In this document: positions 1 to 8,808 of the stretch, in pieces
How positions within the stretch are numbered: the first letter of the stretch is position 1
Layout of the letters: each line of letters opens with the position of its first letter
Assembly: GCA_023269825.1 (NCBI GenBank)
Contig: JAGDWI010000001.1
Location: 678,492 to 742,491, forward strand
Reading direction: 5' to 3'
Length of the DNA: 64,000 bases
Source: Desulfurococcaceae archaeon
GTDB taxonomy: Archaea; Thermoproteota; Thermoprotei_A; Sulfolobales; Desulfurococcaceae
Notes under the pieces: model-generated
The model's input: the letters and a program-made list of their open reading frames with translations, nothing else
The model's database searches: none
Told to the model about the DNA's origin: nothing
Program-made: the position numbers and the translations under genes

Positions 1-154
1 CTGAGACTAACTCGGCCAGTGTAAGCTTGGATACGAGTCTTTTACTACTGATGCTGTCCAGGAGTTTCACTACTCCATTGTGGTGTGGATCTCTCTCATC
101 GATATTGGCTACAACTATGTTCGTATCGAGGTATACACAGGCGTCACGGGTCAC
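1..154 (-). CDS. PIN-domain ribonuclease toxin, VapC type (partial, runs off the left edge)
   Basis: Only about the first 50 residues are inside the window. Reading leftward from a GTG at 154, the protein begins VTRDACVYLDTNIVVANID, which has the N-terminal PIN signature: a hydrophobic strand, then the first catalytic Asp in LDTN. PIN toxins cleave RNA, often tRNA or rRNA, and are held inactive by a cognate antitoxin. The GTG start overlaps the stop of the upstream gene (GTGA), so the two are translationally coupled, as VapBC pairs usually are. The remaining acidic residues of the active site lie beyond the edge and cannot be checked. Confidence 0.85.
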   Translation of the reverse strand, partial: MTRDACVYLDTNIVVANIDERDPHHNGVVKLLDSISSKRLVSKLTLAELVS

Positions 155-402
155 CGCTGGCGGTCCCTCGCTAGCAACTCGTTTAAGCCACCATGACTAA
201 GCTTAACCCCCTTCCTCTTCAACTCCCCGACCCTCCTATACACGTTCTCCCAGTATTCAACCTCCCTCTTGACCTCTGAGAGACCCCTCTCTATCAGTAT
301 GTTAAACGCGTGGTTCCTGCTCCTCGCAAGCCCATACCTAACCATTTTATCAGCTAACTCAACGATCTCCCTGCGAACCTTAATAGACACTGGAACACTC
401 AT
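151..402 (-). CDS. VapB-type antitoxin
   Basis: A protein of about 83 residues starting MSVPVSIKVRREIVELADK. The beta-strand plus helix start fits a ribbon-helix-helix or VapB-like DNA-binding head, followed by a charged helical tail (REVEYWENVYRRVGELKRKG) that would wrap the toxin. It lies directly upstream of the PIN gene with a GTGA overlap, which is the main evidence for its role. An in-frame ATG exists 33 bases further out, but an AT-rich TATA-like stretch near 441-453 places the transcript start near the internal ATG at 402. The exact antitoxin subfamily cannot be told by eye. Confidence 0.75.
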   Translation of the reverse strand: MSVPVSIKVRREIVELADKMVRYGLARSRNHAFNILIERGLSEVKREVEYWENVYRRVGELKRKGVKLSHGGLNELLARDRQR

Positions 403-465
403 AAGGGTACACCATGGAACACCAAAGCACACCATAATAACTATTAAAATACAACCTTAAAAACA

Positions 466-630
466 ATGCCTATCCATCCAGGCCTGGAGTCCCCGGATGA
501 AATATATAGAGACAGATTCAGAGTAAGTGTTGAATACTACTCGAAGAAAATCAGCGAGCACTACCTATGCATAGTTGTCGTAGCTGGTGATGCCGTAACC
601 GCATACCTTATAAACCAGGAGAAATACTAG
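466..630 (+). pseudogene. Truncated DUF4258-like partner of the DUF2283 gene
   Basis: An open frame of 54 codons from ATG 466 to TAG 628-630. It encodes a fragment resembling the C-terminal half of DUF4258-type proteins: a YRDRF segment, then a strand-rich YYSKKISEHYLCIVVV and AGDAVTAYLINQEKY. The usual N-terminal half, with its DNA/RNA-facing His-rich segment, is missing, and nothing like it is visible upstream. DUF4258-like genes are often found beside DUF2283 genes as suspected toxin-antitoxin pairs, and a DUF2283 gene follows 42 bases downstream. It may be a dead remnant or a very short functional protein; the family call is from memory of the pattern. Confidence 0.5.
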
Positions 631-672
631 GAGTACCGAGTGAAAAGGTGGATCGTGAAGGAGTGATCATTT

Positions 673-978
673 ATGGGTGTTGCTTCACTACTCGACCTCG
701 ACCTCAAGGCCCTCCTCGACCGCCTCGAATCAAGAACAGGTGTGAGACTACCGTGGAGAGTGGTAGAGATATACCTAGATGAAGAACACGACCTGCTATT
801 CATCAGGTTCAAAGAGCCCCGGAAAACAGAGGTAGGAGAACCACTGGAATTAAAATCCATTGTAACGCTCTTCACAGACGAGGAATCAGGTGAGGTAACT
901 GCTATAGAAGTCATAGGACTAAGCAAGCTACTCGAAGAACTAGGATTCCATGGGACAACTACTCGTGACTACTTATAA
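673..978 (+). CDS. DUF2283 family protein (suspected toxin-antitoxin component)
   Basis: A protein of 101 residues. The central segment VVEIYLDEEHDLLFIRF followed by a second strand pair (SGEVTAIEVIGLSKLLEEL) is the DUF2283 pattern (yDeeaDvlyI...G.v.gieil). A strong ribosome-binding site, AAGGAGTGATC, lies 5 bases before the ATG and supports the start. The short truncated gene before it probably belonged to the same operon. The molecular function of DUF2283 is not established; pairing with DUF4258-like genes suggests an antitoxin role, but this is inference. Confidence 0.65.
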   Translation: MGVASLLDLDLKALLDRLESRTGVRLPWRVVEIYLDEEHDLLFIRFKEPRKTEVGEPLELKSIVTLFTDEESGEVTAIEVIGLSKLLEELGFHGTTTRDYL

Positions 979-1145
979 ATACCCATGAATATTCCCACGG
1001 TGTACTCCAGAGTAGACACCTGCGAAACCCAAGGGTCGAGCTGACAGAGTTACGGTGGAAGGAAAGTAAGCTTGCTTTAGCAATAAAATAGAAGATAAAG
1101 AGCTCGCATGCTTCATCGACGCTATCATGGGTTTAGGGTATGTAG

Positions 1146-1841
1146 ACTACTTTTACTTCGAATTCCTCGGCTATACTTGCTTGTTTCTTATCGCTTGTTG
1201 CCAGCGGCGACTACGTGCACCTCTTCGACTACGATAACATCATGCCGCCAAATAGGATCTCAAAAGTCGTAGAATACGTAGAGAAAACGGGCGCAGAGTT
1301 TCTTTTCTCAAACGCCAAGATTATTGATTCAAGCGGCCACATAAGGGGAACAATGTTCAACATAGAAGACCCTTATAACATCTTGAAGCTTATAAAGGGT
1401 AATTTCATAGACACTAATACTATCGTGATCTTTAGTTCATGTGCTGAGAGGCTATTGGAGCTTTTAGCAGGGTTGAAACATAGGTACTTTGATCAAGTTT
1501 ATGAAGACTGGTTAATTGCTCTACTAGCCATGAAGCACTGCAAAGTACACTACATGAATGACACGTATATTTTGTACAGGGTTCACGGTGAAAATATTAC
1601 TGCGAGCCAGGATATCTATACACAGCTCTTCAATAAAGAGGGAACATTTAAGACGCTTTTAGCATTCTACCTTCTAGACTACGAGAATTTAAACAAAACC
1701 GAAAGAGAAGAACTTCAGAAAGCAATCATCAACCATTCTAATTTACTGAATAGGGAGATAATAAAGCGCATGAACTCGAAACGCGCCGAAATATTCTACT
1801 ACATTGAAAGAATACTATGCAGAATTTTCCTTAAACTATAA
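1146..1841 (+). pseudogene. GT2 family glycosyltransferase remnant, N-terminus missing
   Basis: An open frame of about 208 codons follows GTG 1215, and the frame stays open back to a TAG at 1143-1145. It encodes the middle and C-terminal part of a GT2 transferase: LVASGDYVHLFDYDN resembles the segment leading to the DxD metal site, followed by a conserved EFLFSNAKIIDSSG block and a long helical tail. The 80 or so residues that bind the sugar nucleotide are absent, and no good ribosome-binding site precedes the GTG. With its broken neighbours this is most likely a decayed gene. In a functional reading it would have modified surface glycans. Confidence 0.7.
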
Positions 1842-1845
1842 CTAT

Positions 1846-2324
1846 GATAAAAAGAAGAAAACCATGCTTGTAGTCGCTAATCCCCCTCACCTTTACCGTG
1901 AAGTTGTTCTTCGCGCTATGAGCTCGTTGAAGGAATATACAAAGTTCTTAGATACTTGTCTTTTACTTCCAGGGGGGGTTATGGAGTGATAAAAGATTAC
2001 TATGGAAGTTCCTTGATTTTTAGAGAGCTAAGGAATATTAGTATAAAGCTTCAAGGGATACCCAGGTCTACCTTAAGTATTGTACAATTAAGTAAGGTTA
2101 CTAATTTAAAAAGTAATTCTAGAAAATTTTGCAATAATGTTCCAAGCTTAGCCCGTATAAATGTAAACGCTACGCGTTATGAAGTCGTGATTTATCTTCA
2201 CGAAATTTATGATACTATTCATGCTGGAGGAATTTAGGCAGCATAGTTCTTCTTCGCTTCGGCCATTCTATTGTTCCGGGAGAATAGCTACGTTGGAGTT
2301 CATGAAGGACTTCAGAGGAAAACT
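1846..2324 (+). pseudogene. Broken second copy of the adjacent GT4 glycosyltransferase (N-terminal half)
   Basis: Two overlapping frames align, one after the other, with the N-terminal third of the intact GT4 gene at 2452. TMLVVANPPHLYREVVLRAMSSLKEYTKFL matches SILVVASPSPVMGGGGLRALRSLREYVKHF in pattern. After a frameshift at a run of seven G near 1972-1978, IKDYYGSSLIFRELRNISIKLQG matches LRDSATYLRELRELGVRFSG. ATRYEVVIYLHEIYD matches GNYDAIIALHEEWG. Two in-frame stops (2235-2237 and 2244-2246) are followed in the same frame by FFFASAILLFRENSYVGVHEG, matching NAPSMVLLQNPSFYGSKE. No catalytic C-terminal half remains. The copies have diverged far, so the duplication is old or the second copy came from elsewhere. 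Confidence 0.8.
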
Positions 2325-2451
2325 TGACTTAAAGCTCTTAGTGGTCTCTGCAATTTGAATTACTTAATCATGTTCTACGAGGACGTTTCGCGATTAGTCA
2401 ATAATGCGTGAATAGATTTATACACGTAGGTTCTATTGATAATCGTGGTGC

Positions 2452-3756
2452 TTGCTCGTGGAACCAAGGAGACCAAGTATACTTGTGGTTGCTTCGCCTT
2501 CACCAGTAATGGGTGGTGGTGGGCTTCGAGCACTACGCTCTTTGAGAGAATACGTTAAACACTTCGAGACGAGCCTTGTCATTCCATGGGATTTATGGAG
2601 CAATAAGAACACGCTTCGAGACTCAGCCACATATTTAAGAGAGCTTAGAGAGCTCGGTGTTAGATTCTCTGGGTTCTCACAATTGCCAGACATGATCTAT
2701 AGATTGCGTAGAGTACCTGGTTCTCGAGCATTTGACCAGTTGATGCCACTACTCATACCTGGAACAGTGGGTATCCATGTGTCGCCTGGGAACTACGATG
2801 CCATCATAGCACTACATGAAGAGTGGGGTGCTATTTACACTGGATGCAAACTCGCAGAGCACTTCAATGCTCCAAGCATGGTTCTACTACAGAACCCGTC
2901 TTTCTACGGCTCCAAGGAGAGGTTTCTAAACATCGTAAAATCCATATTATTGTGGAGGGAGCTGAGAAGCGACTCGCCTATAGAGGAGGCACTCTTCAAG
3001 GCAGAAGCATTGATCCGTGAACTCTCCATAGAACACATGAGGAAACACCACTGTAGCAAGGCACTGAGAAAATATACTCTCATCGTTAGCGTTTCAAAAG
3101 CTATACCCATTGAGATGGGTGATGAATGGGTTAACAGAATTATATCACTCGATCCAGGGGTTTCCCTCGACTACGAAGACTTACTCCTAATAAAGCGGGT
3201 TAGGGAGAGAGTTAGGAGCAAAGAAAACTACATAGTATTCGGTGGTACACCAGTCGCCACGAAGGGCTTAGCGGAGGCTCTAATAGTATTTAAACAGATC
3301 TTGAGACGATCAAATGGATTAAAGCTCGTTGTAACAGGCAGGTTGACGAAAACCATGTCGATGATTCTCGGAAAAATGTGTAGAAAACTCGGCATAGCGG
3401 AAAAGGTTGTCTTCACAGGGTTTATACCGAGAGCGGAGAGGTTTGAAGTTATTGCTAAGGCAAAGGTAATGCTCAATCCGAGCCACAAAGATGCATTTCC
3501 TTACACAGTCCTGGAATCCCTCCACCTTGGAACACCCGTTGTCGGCTACAAAATACCAGCACTCGAGATCAACTATGGCGGATTACCAGGCGTTGTACTG
3601 GTCGATGAGTGGGATCTCGAAGCATTGGCCGTGAAGACCATGGAAATCTTAGAGAAAATGGTCGATGCAGTGGAACCACCCAAGATCAAGCCTTGGGAGG
3701 AAATAATGTCCGAGGAGGTTGGATTAATTCACAAGCTATTAGAGATTGCCCCATAA
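2452..3756 (+). CDS. GT4 family glycosyltransferase
   Basis: A protein of 434 residues with the two-lobed GT-B plan. The N-terminal lobe begins ILVVASPSPVMGGGGLRALRSLREY, and the C-terminal lobe carries VFGGTPVATKGLAEAL, KLVVTGRL and KVVFTGFIPRAERFEVIAKA. It ends with the donor-binding block MLNPSHKDAFPYTVLESLHLGTPVVGY (E-x7-E type). It would transfer a sugar from a nucleotide donor during synthesis of surface polysaccharide or lipid-linked glycan on the cytoplasmic side. The start is TTG 2452 or GTG 2458; a TGGTG at 2446-2450 fits the GTG better. It sits in a cluster of glycan genes and next to a broken paralogue. The acceptor and donor are unknown. Confidence 0.88.
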   Translation: MLVEPRRPSILVVASPSPVMGGGGLRALRSLREYVKHFETSLVIPWDLWSNKNTLRDSATYLRELRELGVRFSGFSQLPDMIYRLRRVPGSRAFDQLMPLLIPGTVGIHVSPGNYDAIIALHEEWGAIYTGCKLAEHFNAPSMVLLQNPSFYGSKERFLNIVKSILLWRELRSDSPIEEALFKAEALIRELSIEHMRKHHCSKALRKYTLIVSVSKAIPIEMGDEWVNRIISLDPGVSLDYEDLLLIKRVRERVRSKENYIVFGGTPVATKGLAEALIVFKQILRRSNGLKLVVTGRLTKTMSMILGKMCRKLGIAEKVVFTGFIPRAERFEVIAKAKVMLNPSHKDAFPYTVLESLHLGTPVVGYKIPALEINYGGLPGVVLVDEWDLEALAVKTMEILEKMVDAVEPPKIKPWEEIMSEEVGLIHKLLEIAP

Positions 3757-3918
3757 AGTAACTGGCTCTCCAACTCATTATAAAGGCTGTAAGTACATGA
3801 TACACGTATAGATCACTTCTAGGCCTCCACTCGATCTTTCGCTATGGTGGATCTTGTCTCTCATTTATTGTAAGCATTATTTTTCTCCACCTGCATACTC
3901 TCTCAAAAGGTGCTTAAA

Positions 3919-5241
3919 ATGATGTTCAACGTAGCAGTGCTTGGCTGCGGATGGGCAGGCGTACTCGCTTCCCATGCCTTGTCTAAAACGGGTTATTCAG
4001 TTGTATGCATAGAGAAGAGTGAGAATCCTGGTGGCCTCCTTAGAACAGAGTTTATTAATGGATTCACAGTGGATGTAGGAGGATCTCACATAATATTCTC
4101 TAAGGACAAGACAATCCTCGATAAGCTACTAGTTGAATTTCTAAGGGGAAACCACATTACCCACAATAGACAAACATTCGTATTACTCGGTAAAACACTG
4201 GTTCCATATCCACTTGAAAACGGGTTATTTGTTCTACCAGCAGAGGAGCGGGCAGAAGCGTTGATTTCCTTCATGGAAGCACTCTTATCACTCGGGAAGG
4301 AGTGGAAGCCAAGGAACCTGAAGGAGTGGATTTACGGCTTCTTCGGCAAGTGGATTGCTGAGAAATACCTGGCCCCCTATAATGAGAAATTGTGGAAGAG
4401 GCCGCTGGAGGAGATCGATGTAGACTGGGTTTACACACCTGGAAGACTACCAGTGCCTGACTGGCGAGAGGTCGTCAAATCCGCGGTGGGTATTCCAACC
4501 GCGGGGTATCTAGAGCAAGCTAAATTCTACTACCCGCTCCGAGGCGGTATACAAGCATTATTTAATACGGTCTACGAGGAAACAATAAAGCAAGGGGGAG
4601 TAATATTAAGCAACTCCACGGTAGAAGAGGTAAAAAGAGGGGAGAGAGGATTCGAGGTCAAGGTACCCGGTAAGGTGATCAAAGCCAGGAAAATAGTAAA
4701 CACTATTCCACTTCCAGAATTCATCGAAGTCCTCAAAGATCCAGAGCTCGAGGAGTATACTGGAGAATTCGACTACAATAAAGTCCTAGTAGTTGCAGTA
4801 GCACTAAACAAGCCGGCCCCTAGTCAACACTGGATCTACACTCCAAGCGAGAATACGGTATTCCACAGGTACATATGGATGTCCAACTACAGCCCCTATA
4901 ACGCGCCACCTGGGAAATCATTATTAATAACAGAGACAACAATACCAGGGCACGCCAAGGTAGCAAGCGAAGACATAGAAAAGTATACTAGTAGGACTCT
5001 CGAAAACCTGGAGAAAATAGACGTAGTAAAACCAGGCGAAGTACTATTCGTGAAGGCATGGCTGCAAGAATACGGCTACCCGATTCATAGAGTCGGCTTA
5101 TCAGAAATCCGCGAGAAGGTTATAGTGGAGTTGAAAAAATACAGCATTATAACCGTTGGTAGATGGGGTAAGTGGAAATACTTGAACATGGACATGGTGT
5201 TGAAAGACGTCATGCTAGAGCTAAATCAAATCCACGGGTAA
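3919..5241 (+). CDS. FAD-dependent oxidoreductase, UDP-galactopyranose mutase / protoporphyrinogen-oxidase-like
   Basis: About 440 residues. The N-terminus NVAVLGCGWAGVLASHALSK is an FAD-binding Rossmann motif (GxGxxG variant), followed by an acidic IEK and the flavin-holding block NPGGLLRTE. GGSHIIFSKD and VPYPLENG resemble the UDP-galactopyranose mutase and polysaccharide-cluster amine-oxidase family. The C-terminal flavin contact is near TVGRWGKWKYLNMD. AAAGG at 3906-3910 lies 8 bases before ATG 3919, supporting this start over the in-frame GTG at 3910. Neighbouring glycosyltransferases suggest it acts on a nucleotide sugar, but the reaction is not fixed by the sequence. Confidence 0.8.
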   Translation: MMFNVAVLGCGWAGVLASHALSKTGYSVVCIEKSENPGGLLRTEFINGFTVDVGGSHIIFSKDKTILDKLLVEFLRGNHITHNRQTFVLLGKTLVPYPLENGLFVLPAEERAEALISFMEALLSLGKEWKPRNLKEWIYGFFGKWIAEKYLAPYNEKLWKRPLEEIDVDWVYTPGRLPVPDWREVVKSAVGIPTAGYLEQAKFYYPLRGGIQALFNTVYEETIKQGGVILSNSTVEEVKRGERGFEVKVPGKVIKARKIVNTIPLPEFIEVLKDPELEEYTGEFDYNKVLVVAVALNKPAPSQHWIYTPSENTVFHRYIWMSNYSPYNAPPGKSLLITETTIPGHAKVASEDIEKYTSRTLENLEKIDVVKPGEVLFVKAWLQEYGYPIHRVGLSEIREKVIVELKKYSIITVGRWGKWKYLNMDMVLKDVMLELNQIHG

Positions 5242-5378
5242 GGAGCCATGGGCTTAACTAAATGGATTAAATCTCTCATCGAGAGTGAAGCAACACTCTG
5301 AGACTTTGAAATAATGATTACTAGAAATCTCTTCATTAAAGCACAGAGAAATTATAATTTCAAAGAGCTTCTCACTAT

Positions 5379-6638
5379 TTAACCCTTGTATACTGCGTGT
5401 TTCAAGGGTGAGGACTTTTTGTTTCCCGCTAGAAGCTCTTGTTTTCCCGTGATAATGTATAGTAGTAGCCTCACTATATTCGCGTTATCTGTTCCCTTAT
5501 AAGTGAAATAATCTAAGAAATCTCTTCTAGGTGGTTCACGAAGGTATTTTCTAAACCATTTGTCAATAGACCTCTCTACTTTTTTACGTAATAGTAGGCC
5601 GTGAATAAACCCCGCCACTGCGTGCTTAGTAATGCTGGATGGTGCATATCCGCCTAGAGCGTAGTATTTCATCTTAATATACTTCTTTAATTCAACGAGG
5701 CTTAGCGGCGCCCATATGAATAGCTCATATGCCGAGGTAACTGTGTAGAATAAATATTTGTTTCCACCAGTTGAAAAGTAGCTCAATACGAGGTTTCTAA
5801 GGGAGTAATATGCCCTCCTTGGTGAAGAGGTTTTCCTAGTGGATTCGATGTAGTGAATGCCCAGAACTCCTGGGACTACGAATGAGTAGTAGCCTCTAAG
5901 TGCATGGTGTATGGCCGTTATCTGGTCATCGCCCCATATGTATAGGAGTGGAAATAGTGGAGCTACTTGTGAGGGATGCAGTGAGAAAGTACTTGGGACG
6001 AATGGTGATATAATGAACTCTCTCCTTATTTCCGCGTTGTCTTTGCACTCCAATAAATTGCAGTCAAAGGGGCGGGTTATTCTACCCAGGATGTCTACAT
6101 ATGCTATATTTGTTACAAGGATCTTCCTGCTGGCGTTGACCTCTATATCTGTTTTCATGGATTCAACAGCGCTACGAGGGTCAATATTGGATCTCGCTAT
6201 CTTCAGGCCTCTCTCCCTATTATCAAGTATAAACATTGGGGCTACAGCGTAGTATCTTATACCTGCTCTTGATAGTTTTTCAGCTAGTTTCTGCATTCTC
6301 AGTAGTGTCTCCGGGTTTGTTATTATGAAGTCATTGTCCATGTATATAATGTAGTCTGCCCCCTTGCTGCGCGAGTAGAGGAAGCCGTATGCATATGCGA
6401 AGGAGTTGCCGAGGTCTTTCCTCAACTGTATTGCTTCGAATGCTATGCTTGTCTCCCTGGATAGTTCTTCTCCTAGTTCGCGGAGTTCTTCGAATGACCC
6501 ATCCGTCGAAGCACTGTCCACTAGGAGTATTTTGTACTCGTTTTGCTTGTTTATTTCTAATACTGCCTTGAAGACGCTGTAAAGGCTGAGTCTTGCTATT
6601 GGTAGGTATGGTTTAGAGTTATAGTTCGTAGTTACCAC
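5379..6638 (-). CDS. GT2 family glycosyltransferase with long C-terminal region
   Basis: About 419 residues. The N-terminal GT-A domain shows the family marks: VTTNYNSKPYL, ILLVDSASTDGSFEEL, then LGNSFAYAYGFLYSRSKGADYIIYMDNDF with the DND (DxD) metal site. The C-terminal half has a short hydrophobic stretch and basic helices, probably for membrane contact. It starts at a GTG 27 bases after the end of the upstream GT2 gene, so the two form an operon. A TGA lies in frame just upstream, so no longer start is possible except rare codons. Donor and acceptor are unknown; a role in surface glycan assembly is inferred. Confidence 0.85.
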   Translation of the reverse strand: MVTTNYNSKPYLPIARLSLYSVFKAVLEINKQNEYKILLVDSASTDGSFEELRELGEELSRETSIAFEAIQLRKDLGNSFAYAYGFLYSRSKGADYIIYMDNDFIITNPETLLRMQKLAEKLSRAGIRYYAVAPMFILDNRERGLKIARSNIDPRSAVESMKTDIEVNASRKILVTNIAYVDILGRITRPFDCNLLECKDNAEIRREFIISPFVPSTFSLHPSQVAPLFPLLYIWGDDQITAIHHALRGYYSFVVPGVLGIHYIESTRKTSSPRRAYYSLRNLVLSYFSTGGNKYLFYTVTSAYELFIWAPLSLVELKKYIKMKYYALGGYAPSSITKHAVAGFIHGLLLRKKVERSIDKWFRKYLREPPRRDFLDYFTYKGTDNANIVRLLLYIITGKQELLAGNKKSSPLKHAVYKG

Positions 6639-6665
6639 GTAAATCAGCGCCGTTCCTCAACACCG

Positions 6666-7442
6666 TTATTTTAGTTGTGAGAGTAGAGAGTGGTATAAGT
6701 GCAGGATCCTCATTCTACCGTAGTCTCTGTGGAACCAGTATTTTTCCTCTCTGTTTATAGATGCATGTATATAGCCTACTAGGTTCCACATGTATGCTTT
6801 GAGCTCCTTCCTCTGTGTTTTCTTCATTTTACCCGTTGCCTTCAAGTAGATCCTGGTAAGTGGGTGTAGTATTAGGAGTGGCAGTGGCATACCCCACTTA
6901 TAGTATTCCACCCCATAGAGGTATTCTCGTTGTGGTAGCGTCGGGGCTTTGGGCGTATCTATATCTTTGTAGGGTAGTATTGGCCAAATCCCTCTAGCTA
7001 TAGCCGCCGCCATTATGTAGCTGTCGTCGCAGTAGTTCATGGGGTATACTCCCTTCAGCACTACTCTGAAGAACTTTGTTGATATAAGCATTGCCTGCCA
7101 ATAGCCTGCTAGTAATGGGTTGAGGGATATAATGCTTTTCAAGTAGTCTCGGGGTAAAACAACATCTCCATCTACTTTGAACAAGTACTCGTATCTACTT
7201 ACCTCTTCTCCTGTAAGCCTTAAAGCCATGTTGAATGAAAAACCAACCCTTACAGGGACAGGCCAAGACTGCTTCACTGGAATAACTATATTTGACGTCT
7301 CAAATCCATACCTCCCCAGGTCTATTGGAGAAGCGGATACAACGTATATTTTCTGAACTACCCCTACTTGGTTAATAACGCTCTCTAGGCTACGTGGATT
7401 AAATGTAGATTCATCCTTTGTAAAGTATAGCGTTAGAATCAT
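6666..7442 (-). CDS. GT2-like glycosyltransferase
   Basis: About 258 residues. It starts MILTLYFTKDES; a GGGGT 8 bases before ATG 7442 supports this over the TTG five codons earlier. Features of a GT-A fold are visible: PRSLESVINQVGVVQKIYVVSAS, a hydrophobic strand ending FKVDGDVVLPRDYL (DGD as DxD motif), then NYCDDSYIMAAAIARG in the place of the usual acidic catalytic region. It is the first gene of a two-gene leftward operon with the larger GT2. It probably adds a sugar to a lipid- or protein-linked glycan; specificity cannot be told. Confidence 0.75.
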   Translation of the reverse strand: MILTLYFTKDESTFNPRSLESVINQVGVVQKIYVVSASPIDLGRYGFETSNIVIPVKQSWPVPVRVGFSFNMALRLTGEEVSRYEYLFKVDGDVVLPRDYLKSIISLNPLLAGYWQAMLISTKFFRVVLKGVYPMNYCDDSYIMAAAIARGIWPILPYKDIDTPKAPTLPQREYLYGVEYYKWGMPLPLLILHPLTRIYLKATGKMKKTQRKELKAYMWNLVGYIHASINREEKYWFHRDYGRMRILHLYHSLLSQLK

Positions 7443-7615
7443 TAGATTAAACCCCAATTAACCACTATCCTATTTTATTACACACATGGTAACTGTATAC
7501 TATATAACGCGGCCTGGTTTTTATTCCTGCCCTTTACTTAACTTAATTATTGTTGAATCCCGAGCACTCGAGCTAACCCTCCTCTGCCTTAAAAAGTGGG
7601 GCTTTCGTTTGGACA

Positions 7616-7900
7616 ACGGGGTTAACATATACTCAGCCGCCTGGCAGAGTACTAGATGCTGTGAAGCTAGGTGCTAGAGTGATCCTGCCTCACTTTAGGT
7701 TAGCAACCGGGAGAACACTCGGCCTCGCACACAGGTATGGATTGAAGGTGGTTGCTTGGACTGTTAACAGTACCGAGGATGCATTGAGGCTAGTTGAAGC
7801 AGGTGTTGATGCATTAGCGAGCGATATACCAGATGAACTAGTTAAACTTAGAAAAGAGCTTCAATCACCAAGTAAGAGATCCAAGTACAACATCACGTAG
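7616..7900 (+). pseudogene. C-terminal remnant of glycerophosphodiester phosphodiesterase
   Basis: The frame from about 7616 reads GLTYTQPPGRVLDAVKLGARVILPHF, then HRYGLKVVAWTVNSTEDALRLVEAGVDALASDIPDEL. This is the last third of a GDPD TIM barrel: the VxxWTVN strand and the GVDxxxxDxPD end. The N-terminal catalytic part (HRG and ExD) is missing, and a TAA precedes the fragment in frame. It ends inside the 3' end of the convergent ZIP gene (about 40 bases overlap). This is a decayed gene fragment, not a working enzyme. The GTG at 7661 could in principle start a 79-residue peptide. Confidence 0.75.
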
Positions 7901-8619
7901 AACCCCAGGAAGAACCCTGCCGCAGAGATCTTGCGGTATGTAGAGGACTCATGAAGCACCTCCGGCAATATCTCCTCGACAACAATGTACATCATTGCAC
8001 CAGCTGAGAAACCCATACCGAGGCCGAGTAAACCCCCGGCAACCGTGAATACTAGTGCACCAATTAAAGCCATAACTGTTTCAACCAACCCGCTGAGAAC
8101 ACCCGTGGTGAAACCCTTCAACCGGCTACTCCACAGTATTGCTAGCGGTAGTGCAACAGCTGCACCCTCCGGTATATCCTGCAACCCGATCGCTAATGCT
8201 GTCGCGAACCCGAGTCTCTCACTGTAAACAGTTGACACGCCAACGGCCAGTCCCTCGGGCACGTTGTGTATTGCAACTGCGAGTGCTAGTAGGATTGCTT
8301 TTCTGAGTTTTCTCCTCATGTACTCTGGCCCCTCATACCCAGTTGCCAAGTGCTCGTGTGGAATAACGAGATCCATTGAAACCATAACTATTACACCTAC
8401 AGCGATTCCCACACCTACATCAAAGTAGAATCCCCTCTCAAAACCAGGTATAATGAGGCTAGTGAAGCAGGCGACAAGCATGACTCCAGCCGCGAAGCTC
8501 ATTGAGAAGTCAAGACCCCATTTCGGCAGCTTGAAGCCAGCGAAAGCTACCATTGAACCAAGGCCCGTGAAACCAGCAATTATCAACCCGTTGACTAATG
8601 CACTATACAATGTGCTCAT
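7861..8619 (-). CDS. ZIP family metal transporter
   Basis: About 252 residues with roughly eight membrane segments. It imports divalent metal ions such as zinc or iron into the cytoplasm. The fourth segment carries HNVPEGLAVG and the fifth QDIPEGAAVA, the paired metal-site motifs of ZIP proteins (H-x-V/I-P-E-G); the second motif has Gln where many have His. A His-containing PHEHLATGYEG loop lies between segments three and four. The start is uncertain among GTG 8637, ATG 8631 and ATG 8619. A TATA-like box centred near 8650 places the transcript start around 8625, favouring ATG 8619. Confidence 0.85.
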   Translation of the reverse strand: MSTLYSALVNGLIIAGFTGLGSMVAFAGFKLPKWGLDFSMSFAAGVMLVACFTSLIIPGFERGFYFDVGVGIAVGVIVMVSMDLVIPHEHLATGYEGPEYMRRKLRKAILLALAVAIHNVPEGLAVGVSTVYSERLGFATALAIGLQDIPEGAAVALPLAILWSSRLKGFTTGVLSGLVETVMALIGALVFTVAGGLLGLGMGFSAGAMMYIVVEEILPEVLHESSTYRKISAAGFFLGFYVMLYLDLLLGD

Positions 8620-8663
8620 AGTGTGACACATGTACACTGTGCTATAATTATATAGTTATAGTG
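8618..8663 (-). promoter_or_regulatory. Promoter and possible operator of the ZIP gene
   Basis: On the minus strand a TATA-like element (ACTATATAATTA) lies around 8645-8656, about 25-30 bases before the likely start. The ATAGTGT heptamer occurs directly repeated at about 8618-8624 and 8657-8663, and an ACACATGTA block sits at 8626-8634 between TATA and start. The placement suits a metal-dependent repressor, but no regulator is identified here. Confidence 0.45.
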
Positions 8664-8808
8664 TAAGGTTTTAATTAAACGTGTTCATTCAACGTTTCTC
8701 CAATGAGAGAAGATAAATCAATTAATGAAGAGGGCATTGCTGCATCCTGAAAGAATCTTTAAGTGTCTAGTGCCTAAATTAACTTTAAGGAAATAATGGT
8801 ATGAGTCC

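Noticed and set aside
979-1145. Possible N-terminal part of the GT2 remnant
   Set aside because: Translations in all frames have stops and no GT2 N-terminal pattern; the head of the gene seems truly lost.
5250-5302. A 17-codon frame starting ATGGGCTTAACT after the FAD gene
   Set aside because: Too short, no ribosome-binding site and no recognisable product.
7486-7677. A 63-codon open frame before the GDPD remnant
   Set aside because: Low-complexity start, no family pattern, and it overlaps the decaying GDPD frame in another phase; most likely chance.
8712-8760. ATGAAGA and CTGA in the gap before the ATP-grasp gene
   Set aside because: Only one CTGA, a weak box C and no closing stem; not enough for a guide RNA.
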